DNA of 64,000 bases, taken from the NCBI RefSeq assembly GCF_001549985.1, contig NZ_LROZ01000009.1:1-64000 (forward strand). The letters run 5' to 3'. A model generated the notes under the pieces. That model was not told the origin of the DNA and made no database searches. It was given only the letters and a program-made list of their open reading frames with translations. This DNA is from Myroides odoratus (GTDB lineage: Bacteria; Bacteroidota; Bacteroidia; Flavobacteriales; Flavobacteriaceae). Below, piece after piece: positions 35,844 to 44,565 of this stretch (positions are counted from its first letter, which is position 1; the number at the start of each line of letters is the position of its first letter). A program made the position numbers and the translations under genes.

Positions 35844-36776
35844 ATGTATTTAATATTTCTTGTACCCGTATTGATTATTTTATTTTTGAGCTTCTTTACG
35901 GTTAAACAACAATCTTCTGCGATTGTAGAGCGTTTTGGTAAGTTCAAAAGTATTCGCCATTCGGGTTTACAGTTGAAAATACCTGTAGTTGATCGTATTT
36001 CGGGCGTAGTCAATTTGCGTATTCAGCAATTGGATGTGATGATTGAAACAAAAACAAAAGACAATGTTTTTGTCAAATTAAAAGTAGCTGTTCAATTTAA
36101 AGTGATTGCGGATCGCGTTTATGATGCTTTCTATAAATTAGAATATCCGCATGACCAAATTACGTCCTATGTATTTGATGTAGTTCGCGCAGAAGTGCCG
36201 AAGTTAATTTTGGATGATGTTTTCGAAAGAAAAGACAATATTGCAATAGCTGTTAAACGCGAATTGAATGAAGCGATGACCACCTATGGCTATGATATTA
36301 TCAATACGTTGATTACAGATATTGACCCAGATATTCAAGTGAAAAATGCAATGAATCGAATCAATGCTGCCGATCGTGAAAAAGTAGCCGCGGAGTATGA
36401 AGCAGAGGCAAGTCGAATTCGAATTGTAGCGAAAGCAAAGGCTGAAGCTGAATCAAAGCGCTTACAAGGACAAGGAATTGCAGATCAACGCCGTGAGATT
36501 GCTCAAGGATTGGTAGAAAGTGTGGATGTATTAAATAAAGTGGGGATTAACTCTCAAGAGGCTTCTGCCCTGATTGTGGTAACGCAACACTATGATACAC
36601 TACAAGCAGTCGGAGCAGATTCTAAATCGAATTTAATCTTATTGCCCAATTCACCTACTGCAGCAAGTGATATGTTAACCAATATGGTTACTTCTTTTGC
36701 AGCGAGTGCAAAAGTATCTGAAATGAACGCAGGAGCACCATCTAAGCCTTCTAAGAAAGATAATACACACGAATAG
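35844..36776 (+). CDS. SPFH/band 7 (stomatin-like) membrane protein
   Basis: 310 residues. One N-terminal membrane helix (about 2-18), then the band 7 domain (SSAIVERFGKF, VNLRIQQLDV, DRVYDAFYKL, YVFDVVRAEVP) and a long alpha-helical EA-rich coiled coil (AAEYEAEASRI to RLQGQG). Stomatin-like proteins form membrane-bound oligomers in microdomains and are often linked to proteostasis. No NfeD partner lies next to it. It is monocistronic here, with terminator structures downstream. Confidence 0.92.
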   Translation: MYLIFLVPVLIILFLSFFTVKQQSSAIVERFGKFKSIRHSGLQLKIPVVDRISGVVNLRIQQLDVMIETKTKDNVFVKLKVAVQFKVIADRVYDAFYKLEYPHDQITSYVFDVVRAEVPKLILDDVFERKDNIAIAVKRELNEAMTTYGYDIINTLITDIDPDIQVKNAMNRINAADREKVAAEYEAEASRIRIVAKAKAEAESKRLQGQGIADQRREIAQGLVESVDVLNKVGINSQEASALIVVTQHYDTLQAVGADSKSNLILLPNSPTAASDMLTNMVTSFAASAKVSEMNAGAPSKPSKKDNTHE

Positions 36777-36855
36777 TATTAGTATAGCAAATAAAAATAA
36801 AAGGCCTTTAAAGGCTTTGTTTTAGATAAAAAAATCAATGAAGAGCCTAAACAAG

Positions 36856-36893
36856 ACAAGCTTGAGTGAATGAATCGCTCAAGCTTGTTTTTG
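36856..36893 (+). terminator. strong intrinsic terminator downstream of the SPFH gene
   Basis: A 13-bp stem (36856-36868 with 36876-36888, one G-T pair) containing AAGCTT, a 7-base loop, then a T-run. Confidence 0.8.
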
Positions 36894-36995
36894 TATCAGG
36901 TGATTTGCCCTAAGCAGGTGAAGCATGGCGTGCATGTAACGCTATCAAAACAAAAGAAACAGACCGAGCGAACTGAATGGGTCTAAGAAGAAATG

Positions 36996-37052
36996 AAAAA
37001 GGTAATAGAAGCGGATCTTCTGTATTAAAAGATCTACTCCTATTACCTTTTT
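36996..37052. terminator. bidirectional terminator
   Basis: An outer 13-bp stem (36996-37008 with 37040-37052) has an A-run on one side and a T-run on the other. An inner stem GATCTT/AAGATC (37014-37019 with 37029-37034) lies within it. It sits between convergent genes, 42 bp past the minus-strand stop at 37094. Confidence 0.75.
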
Positions 37053-37093
37053 CTATAGGATAACTTGAATGCTATCAGTTGTGATTAGCTGTG

Positions 37094-37339
37094 TTATTTT
37101 CTAAACTTTCGAATGACATACTTCAGGATAGACGTAACGAGTAAAGTTTGTATACCACCAGAGTTTCGCAATAGAGATCCAGCCGAACCCAGCGTATTTT
37201 TAATTAAATTTTGCGGGGCCGTTTCTTCTTTTAATTCGTCAAAAGCCAAATTAATTTTTTGATAATGAATCTCCCTTTCAATACGTAAAATCTGTAAATC
37301 TTGATTAATTTGCTCAAAGGAGGAATAACTCTTTCTCAT
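37094..37339 (-). CDS. small DUF6327-like protein
   Basis: 81 residues. An amphipathic helical N-terminus (YSSFEQINQDLQILRIEREIHYQKI) is followed by a glycine-containing hydrophobic C-terminus (TLLVTSILKYVIRKFRK). It resembles the small DUF6327 proteins of Flavobacteriaceae, which accompany holin-like and YtxH proteins, as here. Probably membrane-associated; function unknown. Third gene of a minus-strand trio, 21 bp after its neighbour. Confidence 0.68.
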   Translation of the reverse strand: MRKSYSSFEQINQDLQILRIEREIHYQKINLAFDELKEETAPQNLIKNTLGSAGSLLRNSGGIQTLLVTSILKYVIRKFRK

Positions 37340-37360
37340 AGTAGTGTAATATTTACGGTC

Positions 37361-37711
37361 TTACTCATTAAAAATAGCCTCTGAAAGCTTTTTAATTAGG
37401 GGTCTATCGACAATATATTTTCGAAAAGTAAAGACAACAATGCTAATTAATAAATAAAATAATCCAACATAGAGGAAACCAAGGGATGGACTCTCCACTT
37501 GCTCGCCAATAGCGATTGCTGCAAATAAAGAAACAAAAAATAGCGAAAGTAGAAAGAAGACACCTACAGCAAATACAGTCATGAAAATGATTGCAGTTTT
37601 TGCCGTAATCTTAAGCCCCCACAAACGGAAATAGTCCATACTCGTATTGAGGTATTGTTCCGAATGCTCTTTTATTTCGTTAATGTTGTTTTTGATTTCT
37701 TGGAATGCCAT
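37361..37711 (-). CDS. holin-like two-helix membrane protein
   Basis: 116 residues with two transmembrane helices (about 36-60 and 72-96). The N-terminal amphipathic region (EIKNNINEIKEHSEQYLN) is like that of Bacteroidota proteins annotated as phage holin family / Phage_holin_3_6-like. There are no phage genes nearby, so it is probably a cellular envelope-stress protein, not a lysis holin. Middle gene of the trio. Confidence 0.7.
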   Translation of the reverse strand: MAFQEIKNNINEIKEHSEQYLNTSMDYFRLWGLKITAKTAIIFMTVFAVGVFFLLSLFFVSLFAAIAIGEQVESPSLGFLYVGLFYLLISIVVFTFRKYIVDRPLIKKLSEAIFNE

Positions 37712-37732
37712 GCTTCAGTTGTTATAAACGGA

Positions 37733-38074
37733 TTATTTTTTTGCGCTTTCTGCCAATTCTTTTCCTTGCTTTTTAAGCTCAGCTAATTTATGCTCTAAAG
37801 CAGAAATTACCTCATCTCTTTTTTTGCCAGCTGAATTGATGAAATCCTCAATACCATCTTCGATGCTATTTGATTTTCGATCGACAACACTGCGCACTTG
37901 TTTTTTTAAATCATCAATTCTGTGTGAAAGCTCATCTTTCGACTCGTCAAACGATCTTCTAATTTTTTTTCTCGTTTTCTTTCCTTCATCAGGAGCGAAC
38001 AGTATTCCAATACCTACTCCTATTGCTGCTCCAGCTACTAAAGCTGCTAATGTACTACCTAAACGATCTGACAT
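37733..38074 (-). CDS. YtxH-domain protein
   Basis: 113 residues. A glycine-rich membrane segment with the YtxH motif (GAAIGVGIGILFAPDEGKKTRKK, residues about 15-37) is followed by a charged coiled coil to the C-terminus. YtxH-like proteins are small general-stress membrane proteins. First gene of the trio; spacing of 21 bp to each next gene suggests an operon. Confidence 0.85.
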   Translation of the reverse strand: MSDRLGSTLAALVAGAAIGVGIGILFAPDEGKKTRKKIRRSFDESKDELSHRIDDLKKQVRSVVDRKSNSIEDGIEDFINSAGKKRDEVISALEHKLAELKKQGKELAESAKK

Positions 38075-38110
38075 AATAATTATATTTTATGGTTATCTCA
38101 TAAAGTTAAT

Positions 38111-38159
38111 AAAAAAAGGCGCTTTTAACAGTTAATATAACGTTAAAAACACCTTTTTT
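38111..38159 (-). terminator. terminator of glnS
   Basis: A long stem (about 18 bp with two mismatches) pairs AAAAAAAGG...TTTTAAC with GTTAAAA...CCTTTTTT. On the minus strand it lies 22 bp past the glnS stop and ends in a T-run. Confidence 0.7.
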
Positions 38160-38180
38160 CAATTTTATTACTAAAAAATA

Positions 38181-39863
38181 TTAGTTCTGATCTAATTTAG
38201 CCCATGTATCTCTAAGCCCTACAGTTTTGTTAAATACAAGGTGGTTAGCTGTGCTATCTTTATCTACACAGAAGTATCCCATGCGTTGAAATTGGAATTT
38301 ATCGCCTTCTTTCGCTTCTTGTAAACTAGGTTCCAAATACCCTTTGATTACCGATAATGAATTTGGATTGATGAAGGCTAAGAAGTCAACTTCTTTATTT
38401 CCATCTGGGTTTTCATTGGTAAATAAACGATCGTATATGCGAATCTCTGCTTCCACTGCATGTGGAATAGAAACCCAGTGAATCGTTCCTTTTACTTTTC
38501 GCTTACTCGCCTCTGTTCCACTTCCACTTTTACTGTCTGGATCATAGGTTACGTGAATCTCCGTGATATTGCCTTCTTCATCTTTGATTACACTTTCTCC
38601 TTTGATGATATAAGCATTTTTAAGACGTACTTCTTTGCCTAATGTTAAACGGAAGAATTTGCTATTTGCTTCTTCTTTAAAGTCTTCTCGCTCGATGTAT
38701 AATTCTCTTGAAAAAGGAACTGTTCTGAACGTCATTACTTCTTCTTCCGGGTTGTTTTCCGCATCTAACCATTCTTCTTGCCCTTCAGGATAGTTTGTAA
38801 TAACTAATTTTACTGGATCAAGAACTGCCATTACACGTGGAGCGATTTTGTTTAAATCCTCGCGAACACAGAATTCCAACAACGAAACATCAATTAAGTT
38901 GTCGCGTTTTGCAATTCCAATTGTATCAGCATAGTTACGGATTGAAGCTGGTGTATAACCTCTTCTTCTCAAACCTGAAATGGTAGACATTCTCGGGTCA
39001 TCCCATCCTGTAACATGGCCTTCAGCCACTAGTTTCGCTAATTTACGCTTACTTACAACGGTATGAGATAAGTTTCTACGCGCAAATTCGCGTTGTTTTG
39101 GACGGATATGCTCCTCTTCTACTACTTGATCTAAGAACCAATCATATAATTCTCTGTGTGGTAAAAATTCAAGCGTACAGAATGAATGGGAAATACTTTC
39201 TAAGTAATCACTTTCTCCATGTGCCCAATCGTACATTGGATAAATACACCAATCGTTTTGCGTTCGGTGGTGTGCTTTATTGATGATGCGGTACATAATA
39301 GGATCACGCATCAACATATTGGTATGTGCCATATCAATCTTAGCACGTAAAATATGAGTTCCTTCTGCAAATTCTCCTTTTTTCATTCGTTCGAATAAAT
39401 CAAGGTTCTCTTCTACACTGCGATCTCTATATGGGCTATTTACCCCTGGCACTGTTGGTGTTCCTTTTTGTTGGGCCATCTCTTCTGAAGTTTGACTATC
39501 TACATAAGCCTTCCCTTCTTGAATCATGCGTACTGCCCAATCGTATAATTGCTGGAAATAATCCGATGCATAAACTTCATTTGCCCATTGATATCCTAGC
39601 CATTCTACATCGTATTTGATTGCGTCAACAAATTCCTGTTCTTCTTTTGAGGGATTTGTATCGTCAAAACGCAAGTTTACTGGCGCATTGTACTTTAATC
39701 CCAATCCAAAGTTTAAACAAATAGAACTCGCATGACCTACGTGTAAATAACCATTAGGCTCAGGCGGAAAACGGAAATGTAGTTTTTCTGTTGGCAAACC
39801 ATTTTTTAAATCTTCTTCAATGATTTGCTCAATAAAATTTAATGATTTCTCTTTTGTTGACAT
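38181..39863 (-). CDS. glnS: glutaminyl-tRNA synthetase
   Basis: 560 residues. Class I signature [13 protein letters not shown] near residue 34 and KMSKS-like VVSKRKL are present, with the two-part beta-barrel anticodon-binding C-terminal half. It charges tRNA-Gln directly. Length and motifs match bacterial GlnS. Together with gltX in the same window it indicates a direct Gln-tRNA route. It has its own promoter and terminator. Confidence 0.97.
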   Translation of the reverse strand: MSTKEKSLNFIEQIIEEDLKNGLPTEKLHFRFPPEPNGYLHVGHASSICLNFGLGLKYNAPVNLRFDDTNPSKEEQEFVDAIKYDVEWLGYQWANEVYASDYFQQLYDWAVRMIQEGKAYVDSQTSEEMAQQKGTPTVPGVNSPYRDRSVEENLDLFERMKKGEFAEGTHILRAKIDMAHTNMLMRDPIMYRIINKAHHRTQNDWCIYPMYDWAHGESDYLESISHSFCTLEFLPHRELYDWFLDQVVEEEHIRPKQREFARRNLSHTVVSKRKLAKLVAEGHVTGWDDPRMSTISGLRRRGYTPASIRNYADTIGIAKRDNLIDVSLLEFCVREDLNKIAPRVMAVLDPVKLVITNYPEGQEEWLDAENNPEEEVMTFRTVPFSRELYIEREDFKEEANSKFFRLTLGKEVRLKNAYIIKGESVIKDEEGNITEIHVTYDPDSKSGSGTEASKRKVKGTIHWVSIPHAVEAEIRIYDRLFTNENPDGNKEVDFLAFINPNSLSVIKGYLEPSLQEAKEGDKFQFQRMGYFCVDKDSTANHLVFNKTVGLRDTWAKLDQN

Positions 39864-39883
39864 GGATATAAATATTATAACTA

Positions 39884-39891
39884 CAAAGGTA
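39884..39891 (-). promoter_or_regulatory. -7 promoter element of glnS
   Basis: On the minus strand this reads TACCTTTG, an exact TAnnTTTG match, 20 bp upstream of the glnS start. Confidence 0.5.
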
Positions 39892-39992
39892 TCAAAAAAC
39901 TATAGAAGTTTGAAGTATTTTACCTAGACAAAAGAGGATATCTAACTAAAAATAGTCGTAATTTTAGCTTTTAATCTATAAAGAAGGATATC

Positions 39993-40349
39993 ATGGGGAT
40001 TATTAGGCTCAACAATATCAGAACATTTTCGTTCCATGGCTGTATGCCAGAAGAAGCAAAAATCGGGTCAGAATACCGTGTAGATGTAACGGCTGCAGGG
40101 AATTTTAGAGATGCTGCAGCGACGGATCAGTTAGTATATGCGGTTGACTATGTACAGTTGAATCAAATTGTGAAAGAAGAAATGGACAAGCGTTCTAATT
40201 TATTGGAGACGGTTGTACAGCGTATTATAGACCGCATACTGTTAGAAATAAAGCTCGTTGAGAAAGTAACAGTGGCTGTTTCAAAAATTAATCCACCAAT
40301 TGGCGGAGATGTAGAATACGTAACAGTTGAAATGCAGGGAGTTAGATAG
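39993..40349 (+). CDS. folB: dihydroneopterin aldolase
   Basis: 118 residues, the normal length. FHGCMPEEAKIGSEYRVDV near the N-terminus and INPPIGGDVEYVTVE near the end are typical of FolB. It converts 7,8-dihydroneopterin to 6-hydroxymethyl-dihydropterin in folate synthesis. It stands between glnS (divergent) and tRNA-Cys. Confidence 0.93.
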   Translation: MGIIRLNNIRTFSFHGCMPEEAKIGSEYRVDVTAAGNFRDAAATDQLVYAVDYVQLNQIVKEEMDKRSNLLETVVQRIIDRILLEIKLVEKVTVAVSKINPPIGGDVEYVTVEMQGVR

Positions 40350-40410
40350 TTTTCATTGCATTGGACACAAAAAACTCGCTAAATAGGTTTTTAAATTTAA
40401 AAAATAGTAG

Positions 40411-40418
40411 TAAGTTTG
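40411..40418 (+). promoter_or_regulatory. -7 promoter element of tRNA-Cys
   Basis: TAAGTTTG, an exact TAnnTTTG match, 18 bp before the tRNA 5' end. Confidence 0.5.
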
Positions 40419-40436
40419 CATCCAATTAATGGATAC

Positions 40437-40507
40437 GGCATCGTGTCCGAGTGGCTAGGAAGCGGTCTGCAAAACCGTCTACAGCGGTTCGAATCCGCTC
40501 GATGCCT
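40437..40507 (+). tRNA. tRNA-Cys (GCA)
   Basis: A 71-base cloverleaf. The acceptor stem GGCATCG (40437-40443) pairs with CGATGCC (40500-40506), with discriminator T. The anticodon loop is CTGCAAA with anticodon GCA, and the T-arm carries GGTTCGAATCC. The 3' CCA is not encoded (CAG follows), so it must be added after transcription. Its own terminator lies just downstream. Confidence 0.96.
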
Positions 40508-40512
40508 CAGAG

Positions 40513-40541
40513 AAAAGGATAGCATTTGCTATCCTTTTTTT
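40513..40541 (+). terminator. intrinsic terminator of tRNA-Cys
   Basis: An 11-bp perfect stem (513-523 with 528-538 of the 40,000 block), loop ATTT, and T-run. Confidence 0.9.
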
Positions 40542-40699
40542 GTTTATCGTTGATTTGTTCTTTATCGCTTCATTTAGCTATGCGGATCAGTTAACCCCTA
40601 CCCCTGTTGTACGCCCCATACCTCATACCTCATAACTGTATAATTATCACTAGTATACAAATAAAAATCATTTTAGTGTAAAAAAAGTAGGTAAAACTA

Positions 40700-40729
40700 T
40701 TGACAGATTGAATTTTTGTCGTATATTTG
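40700..40729 (+). promoter_or_regulatory. promoter of tRNA-Pro
   Basis: TTG (40700-40702, within TTGACA) and TATATTTG (40722-40729) are separated by 19 bp. This is the best match in the window to the Bacteroidota promoter consensus, ending 18 bp before the tRNA. Confidence 0.7.
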
Positions 40730-40747
40730 CACTCACGATACCGAAAG

Positions 40748-40822
40748 CGGGGTGTAGCGTAGCCCGGTCATCGCGCCTGGTTTGGGACCAGGAGGTCGCA
40801 GGTTCGAATCCTGCCACCCCGA
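40748..40822 (+). tRNA. tRNA-Pro (TGG)
   Basis: A 75-base cloverleaf. Acceptor CGGGGTG (40748-40754) pairs with CACCCCG (40815-40821), discriminator A. The anticodon loop TTTGGGA gives anticodon TGG. The T-arm is GGTTCGAATCC. The 3' CCA is not encoded. Confidence 0.96.
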
Positions 40823-40830
40823 CTTACTAA

Positions 40831-40859
40831 AAGCTCTAACGAAAGTTAGGGCTTTTTTT
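40831..40859 (+). terminator. intrinsic terminator of tRNA-Pro
   Basis: A 10-bp stem (831-840 with 845-854 of the 40,000 block, one G-T pair), GAAA loop and T-run. Confidence 0.9.
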
Positions 40860-40900
40860 GTTTAGTTTACTTTTAACGGTAAACTGTTAACCGTAAACTA

Positions 40901-40927
40901 AAAAAGATAGCGAGAAGCTATCTTTTT
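40901..40927 (-). terminator. intrinsic terminator of the LysE-type gene
   Basis: An 11-bp stem (901-911 with 917-927 of the 40,000 block) with A- and T-runs, adjacent to the minus-strand stop at 40931. It may work both ways. Confidence 0.85.
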
Positions 40928-40930
40928 ACT

Positions 40931-41608
40931 TTATTTTCGTTCTAATTTAGGAAGAGGCAGATTTAATTCTTTATCTGATGTTGGAATAAAGGCTTTAATC
41001 ATAATAACAAAACCAAAAATAATCAGTAGAATACTGCTGATTTTCTTCACTTTGAGGATGTTTTCAGCGGTTAATTTCTTTCTCAATTGCTTTGCTAGTA
41101 ATATTTTGAAAATATCGGTGATAAAATAGGCAGCAATAGCAAATAAAAAGAAGATAAACATCCGTTCAGTATCCATATCCATCTGAGGACCTAGAGTGAT
41201 GATAATCGCTAACCAAAAACCTAAAACCCCTACATTGATAAAGTTCAGCAAGAAGCCTTTGACAAATAAGTTCAAGTATTCTCTTTTTAGGTTAGGCGGT
41301 GCAATTTGAATGGTGTGTACTTGCACTTTTTTGAGCTTAACAAAGGAAATAATCCCATAAGTCAACATCAATAGTCCGCCAAAAATAAATAAGGCAGGAT
41401 CGTCTTTAATGGAGTTGATTAAGCGAAAACTACTAAAAAAGGCAATGGTGAAAAACAAAGCATCGGCGAGAATTACACCCATATCAAAAGCTAGAGCAGC
41501 ACGAATTCCCCTTGTTATACTTGTTTCAATAAGAATAAAAAAAACAGGCCCAATCATGAAACTTAGGAAGAAACCTAAGGTAACGCCTGTAATTAAATCA
41601 TCGATCAT
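40931..41608 (-). CDS. LysE/RhtB-family transporter
   Basis: 225 residues with about six transmembrane helices. The N-terminal signature GVTLGFFLSFMIGPVFFILIET matches the amino-acid exporter family (LysE/RhtB), whose members export amino acids or related compounds across the inner membrane. Substrate unknown. It has its own terminator and lies downstream of the rnr-GIN pair, separated by a hairpin. Confidence 0.9.
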   Translation of the reverse strand: MIDDLITGVTLGFFLSFMIGPVFFILIETSITRGIRAALAFDMGVILADALFFTIAFFSSFRLINSIKDDPALFIFGGLLMLTYGIISFVKLKKVQVHTIQIAPPNLKREYLNLFVKGFLLNFINVGVLGFWLAIIITLGPQMDMDTERMFIFFLFAIAAYFITDIFKILLAKQLRKKLTAENILKVKKISSILLIIFGFVIMIKAFIPTSDKELNLPLPKLERK

Positions 41609-41619
41609 TTACCACAATT

Positions 41620-41649
41620 AAAAATGCCAATATACTTGATATATTGGCA
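41620..41649 (-). terminator. terminator of the rnr-GIN operon
   Basis: A perfect 10-bp stem (625-634 with 640-649 of the 41,000 block), loop of 5, and on the minus strand a short T-run. It lies 69 bp past the GIN-domain stop. Confidence 0.65.
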
Positions 41650-41717
41650 CCTATGTTAATTACCTTTTGCAAGGTACGGCTTTTTATGACAATAGCGCAG
41701 GAAAAAAATAAATACTT

Positions 41718-42386
41718 TTAGTTCTCTTTCTTAATGCTACCACCCATTACCACCTTTTCATTTATTTTTTTAGGCTTGCCGAAGATGATGATCTCTCCTC
41801 CTGCTCGGGTCTTAGCATCTACTAGATCCGTTGCATTTACTTTGGCAATACCACCCGCATTTACAGTTACAGTAGTTTGGGTGCTTTGCAGCTTCTCATT
41901 GTATACAGTCGCCCCAGCATTAGCTAAAATATCTTGGGTATTCGTTTTTCCAGTTAGGCTAATTGTACCTCCTGTATAACTTCTTACCGTTAGTTTCTCA
42001 GCATCTACTTTTAATGCTACAGAAGCACCTGTTTTACTGTGAATCGTTAAGTTTGTTGCTTTCACAACCTCTTTACTTTCAATACTAGCGCCTTCTTCTG
42101 CAATGATTTCTTCAAGCTCTTTATAATACAATTTCACTTGGGTATTACTCCCTTGGAAACTATTGGCAAAATTCATTTTAATTTTTAGATTTCCATTTTT
42201 GTTTACAAAAGTTACCTCTTCTGTATTACTTCCAGAAACCTCCATCTTCGTTTCTTTAGCGGGAATTAAGGTTAGCTCAATTTTATCAAAAGCATTGACG
42301 CGTTTGAACTCCCCTACTTCTTTTACTTCTTGTGCAAAACTTATCGTTCCACAAAGTGCAACAAATAATAAAGCGATTTTCTTCAT
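41718..42386 (-). CDS. exported head-GIN (DUF2807) domain protein
   Basis: 222 residues with a signal peptide ending SFA-QE. The rest is a repetitive right-handed beta-structure typical of DUF2807/GIN auto-transporter adhesin-like domains (VGEFKRVNAFDKIELTLIPA at the start; repeated I-x-x-x-x-G-A-S/T units). Probably an envelope protein. It starts 1 bp after the rnr stop, so the two share an operon, although no functional link is known. Confidence 0.85.
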   Translation of the reverse strand: MKKIALLFVALCGTISFAQEVKEVGEFKRVNAFDKIELTLIPAKETKMEVSGSNTEEVTFVNKNGNLKIKMNFANSFQGSNTQVKLYYKELEEIIAEEGASIESKEVVKATNLTIHSKTGASVALKVDAEKLTVRSYTGGTISLTGKTNTQDILANAGATVYNEKLQSTQTTVTVNAGGIAKVNATDLVDAKTRAGGEIIIFGKPKKINEKVVMGGSIKKEN

Positions 42387-42387
42387 C

Positions 42388-44565
42388 TTAGCTTAGTTTT
42401 TGTATGTAATTAAAGTCCAATTGTTTTTTAACCAAATCTGCATTTTTAACCGAAACCACAACCGTATCTCCCAATTGAAGTGTATTGTTTGTCGCTTGGC
42501 CAATAAGTGCATATTGTTTCTCGTCATATACGTAGTAATCTTCTTTGATCTCGCGTATACGCACCATTCCTTCACATTTATTTTCAATGATTTCCACGTA
42601 AATACCCCATTCCGTAACTCCAGAAATAACACCAGTAAAGGCCTTATCTTGCTGGTCTTTCATGTATTTAACTTGCATGTATTTGATGCTATCTCGCTCT
42701 GCATTTGCCGCTAAACTCTCCATAGCTGAACAGTGCTTGCATTTTGTTTCATACTCTTCCGCATTGACTGAATTCCCTCCATGTAGGTATAACTCCAATA
42801 AACGATGAGCCATCACGTCCGGATAACGGCGAATTGGCGATGTAAAGTGTGAATAGTAATCAAATGCTAAACCGTAGTGTCCAATGTTTTGAGTCGAATA
42901 ACTAGCTTTACTCATGCTTCGAATCGCTAAAGTATCAACCAAGTTTTGTTCCTTCTTCCCTTGTACATTTTTCAATAGTTCATTTAACGATTTAGAAATG
43001 GTATCTCTCGATTTGAAGTTTAGTGAATGCCCAAATCTTGAGATTATCGCTTGTAAACCAAATAATTTATCTTGATCGGGTTCATCGTGAATACGATAAA
43101 CAAACGTTTTCTTTTGTTTACCAATGAATTCAGACACCTTGCGGTTGGCTAATAGCATGAATTCTTCAATCAAGTGGTTGGCGTCTTTCGCTTCTTTAAA
43201 GAAAACACCTACAGGTTCACTCTCGCTGTTTAAGTTGAATTTTACCTCCACTTTATCAAATGATATGGCTCCTGCTTTCATTCGTTTTTGACGTAAAATA
43301 AGCGCCAATTTATTCAGCGTTAGCACCGCATGAGCGACTTCTTCACTAACCTCCTGTACTTCTCCTGTAATAGAAATCGATTCTGGAATGCTACGATCTT
43401 GTGTTTCAATAATGTATTGCGCTTCTTCATAGGCCATACGTTGATCAGAATGCGTTACCGTACGACCAAACCAAGAATTGACCAATTCTCCTTTTGTATT
43501 CATCTCAAATACAGCAGAGAAGGTGTATTTATCTTCATGTGGTCGAAGTGAACATGCAAAATTAGATAATACTTCAGGTAACATCGGAACAGTACGGTCC
43601 ACTAAATATACCGAAGTAGCACGGTGAAAGGCTTCATCGTCTAGAATTGTACCTTCGCGTACATAGTGTGATACGTCCGCAATGTGCACCCCAATTTCAT
43701 AGTTTCCGTTTTCTAGCGTTTGGAAGGATAAAGCATCATCAAAGTCTTTCGCATCTTTTGGATCGATGGTAAAGGTTAATACATCACGCATATCACGGCG
43801 TTTCGCTACTTCTTCTTCTTGAATTGAGGTATCTAATTTGTTGGCAAACTCCTCTACTTCTTTCGGAAATTCATTGGGTAATCCATATTCTGCTAGTATA
43901 GCGTGGATTTCTGTATTGTGTTCCCCTTGTTTACCTAATACTTTGACTACTTTACCAAACGGACTGTCTGCTTTTTCTGGCCAATCTTCTAAATCAACCA
44001 AAACAACATCTCCAGGTTGTGCACCTAAAAACTTGTCTTTCGGGATAAAGATATCGGTATACATTTTTGCATCTGCCGTAGTAACAAAAGCAAAGTTTTT
44101 CTGTATGTCAATCACCCCAACAAATTGCGTACGGTGGCGTTCTAAAACTTCTACAACTTCTCCTTCTGGTTTTCTTCCTTTTCGCTTGTTGTAAATATAA
44201 GCCTTAACTAAATCGCCATCCAACGCTTTATTTAGATTGTTCGTTGGTATGAATACATCTTCTTCTAACTCCTCACTAACTAAGTACGCGGTTTTTTTAC
44301 TTGTCATATCAATATGACCCTCTACGTAATTTGCTTTAGGTACAAAGCGATATTTCCCTAGTTCAACTTCTTCAATTAGGGTTTTGGAAAGTAAGAATTT
44401 AAGTTCTTTAATAATTTCATTTCTGCCTTGTGTATCTACTACTTCTAATTGGGCAGCCACTTGTTTATAGTTATAAGATTTTGAAGGATTTTTTCCTAAA
44501 AATTTTAAAATCTTATTCGAAAAATCAAATTGTTTTTTCTTTTTATGTTTAATTTTTTTTGCCAT
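42388..44565 (-). CDS. rnr: ribonuclease R
   Basis: 725 residues. The order is an N-terminal winged helix and cold-shock domains, the RNB catalytic domain with the acidic cluster DPKDAKDFDDALS, and a C-terminal S1 domain (GVISGVTEWGIYVEI). It is a 3'-5' exoribonuclease that degrades structured RNA and helps ribosome quality control. The short basic N-terminus (KKIKHKKKKQ) is common in Bacteroidota members. First gene of the rnr-GIN pair. Confidence 0.95.
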   Translation of the reverse strand: MAKKIKHKKKKQFDFSNKILKFLGKNPSKSYNYKQVAAQLEVVDTQGRNEIIKELKFLLSKTLIEEVELGKYRFVPKANYVEGHIDMTSKKTAYLVSEELEEDVFIPTNNLNKALDGDLVKAYIYNKRKGRKPEGEVVEVLERHRTQFVGVIDIQKNFAFVTTADAKMYTDIFIPKDKFLGAQPGDVVLVDLEDWPEKADSPFGKVVKVLGKQGEHNTEIHAILAEYGLPNEFPKEVEEFANKLDTSIQEEEVAKRRDMRDVLTFTIDPKDAKDFDDALSFQTLENGNYEIGVHIADVSHYVREGTILDDEAFHRATSVYLVDRTVPMLPEVLSNFACSLRPHEDKYTFSAVFEMNTKGELVNSWFGRTVTHSDQRMAYEEAQYIIETQDRSIPESISITGEVQEVSEEVAHAVLTLNKLALILRQKRMKAGAISFDKVEVKFNLNSESEPVGVFFKEAKDANHLIEEFMLLANRKVSEFIGKQKKTFVYRIHDEPDQDKLFGLQAIISRFGHSLNFKSRDTISKSLNELLKNVQGKKEQNLVDTLAIRSMSKASYSTQNIGHYGLAFDYYSHFTSPIRRYPDVMAHRLLELYLHGGNSVNAEEYETKCKHCSAMESLAANAERDSIKYMQVKYMKDQQDKAFTGVISGVTEWGIYVEIIENKCEGMVRIREIKEDYYVYDEKQYALIGQATNNTLQLGDTVVVSVKNADLVKKQLDFNYIQKLS

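Larger units (their letters stand above)
36777..37093. other. gene-free convergent region with several hairpins
   Basis: This 317-bp region separates the SPFH gene (+) from a minus-strand trio. It contains a weak hairpin (800-818), a strong terminator (36856-36893) and a long bidirectional terminator (36996-37052). The 36,895-36,995 segment shows nothing recognisable. Confidence 0.6.

Noticed and set aside
35675-36013. 112-residue minus-strand open frame
   Set aside because: Antisense to two well supported genes with their own motifs; no independent support. Many other antisense frames are rejected for the same reason.
37361-37711. Prophage holin
   Set aside because: No phage genes nearby; the flanking YtxH and DUF6327-like genes and the even spacing suggest a cellular stress operon.
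38111-38159. Riboswitch or small RNA near glnS
   Set aside because: The structure is a simple hairpin with a T-run on the glnS side and fits a terminator.
40862-40900. Inverted repeat GTTTAC...GTAAAC between tRNA-Pro and the LysE-type gene
   Set aside because: Short, AT-rich and flanked by two clear terminators; I see no reason to assign a site.
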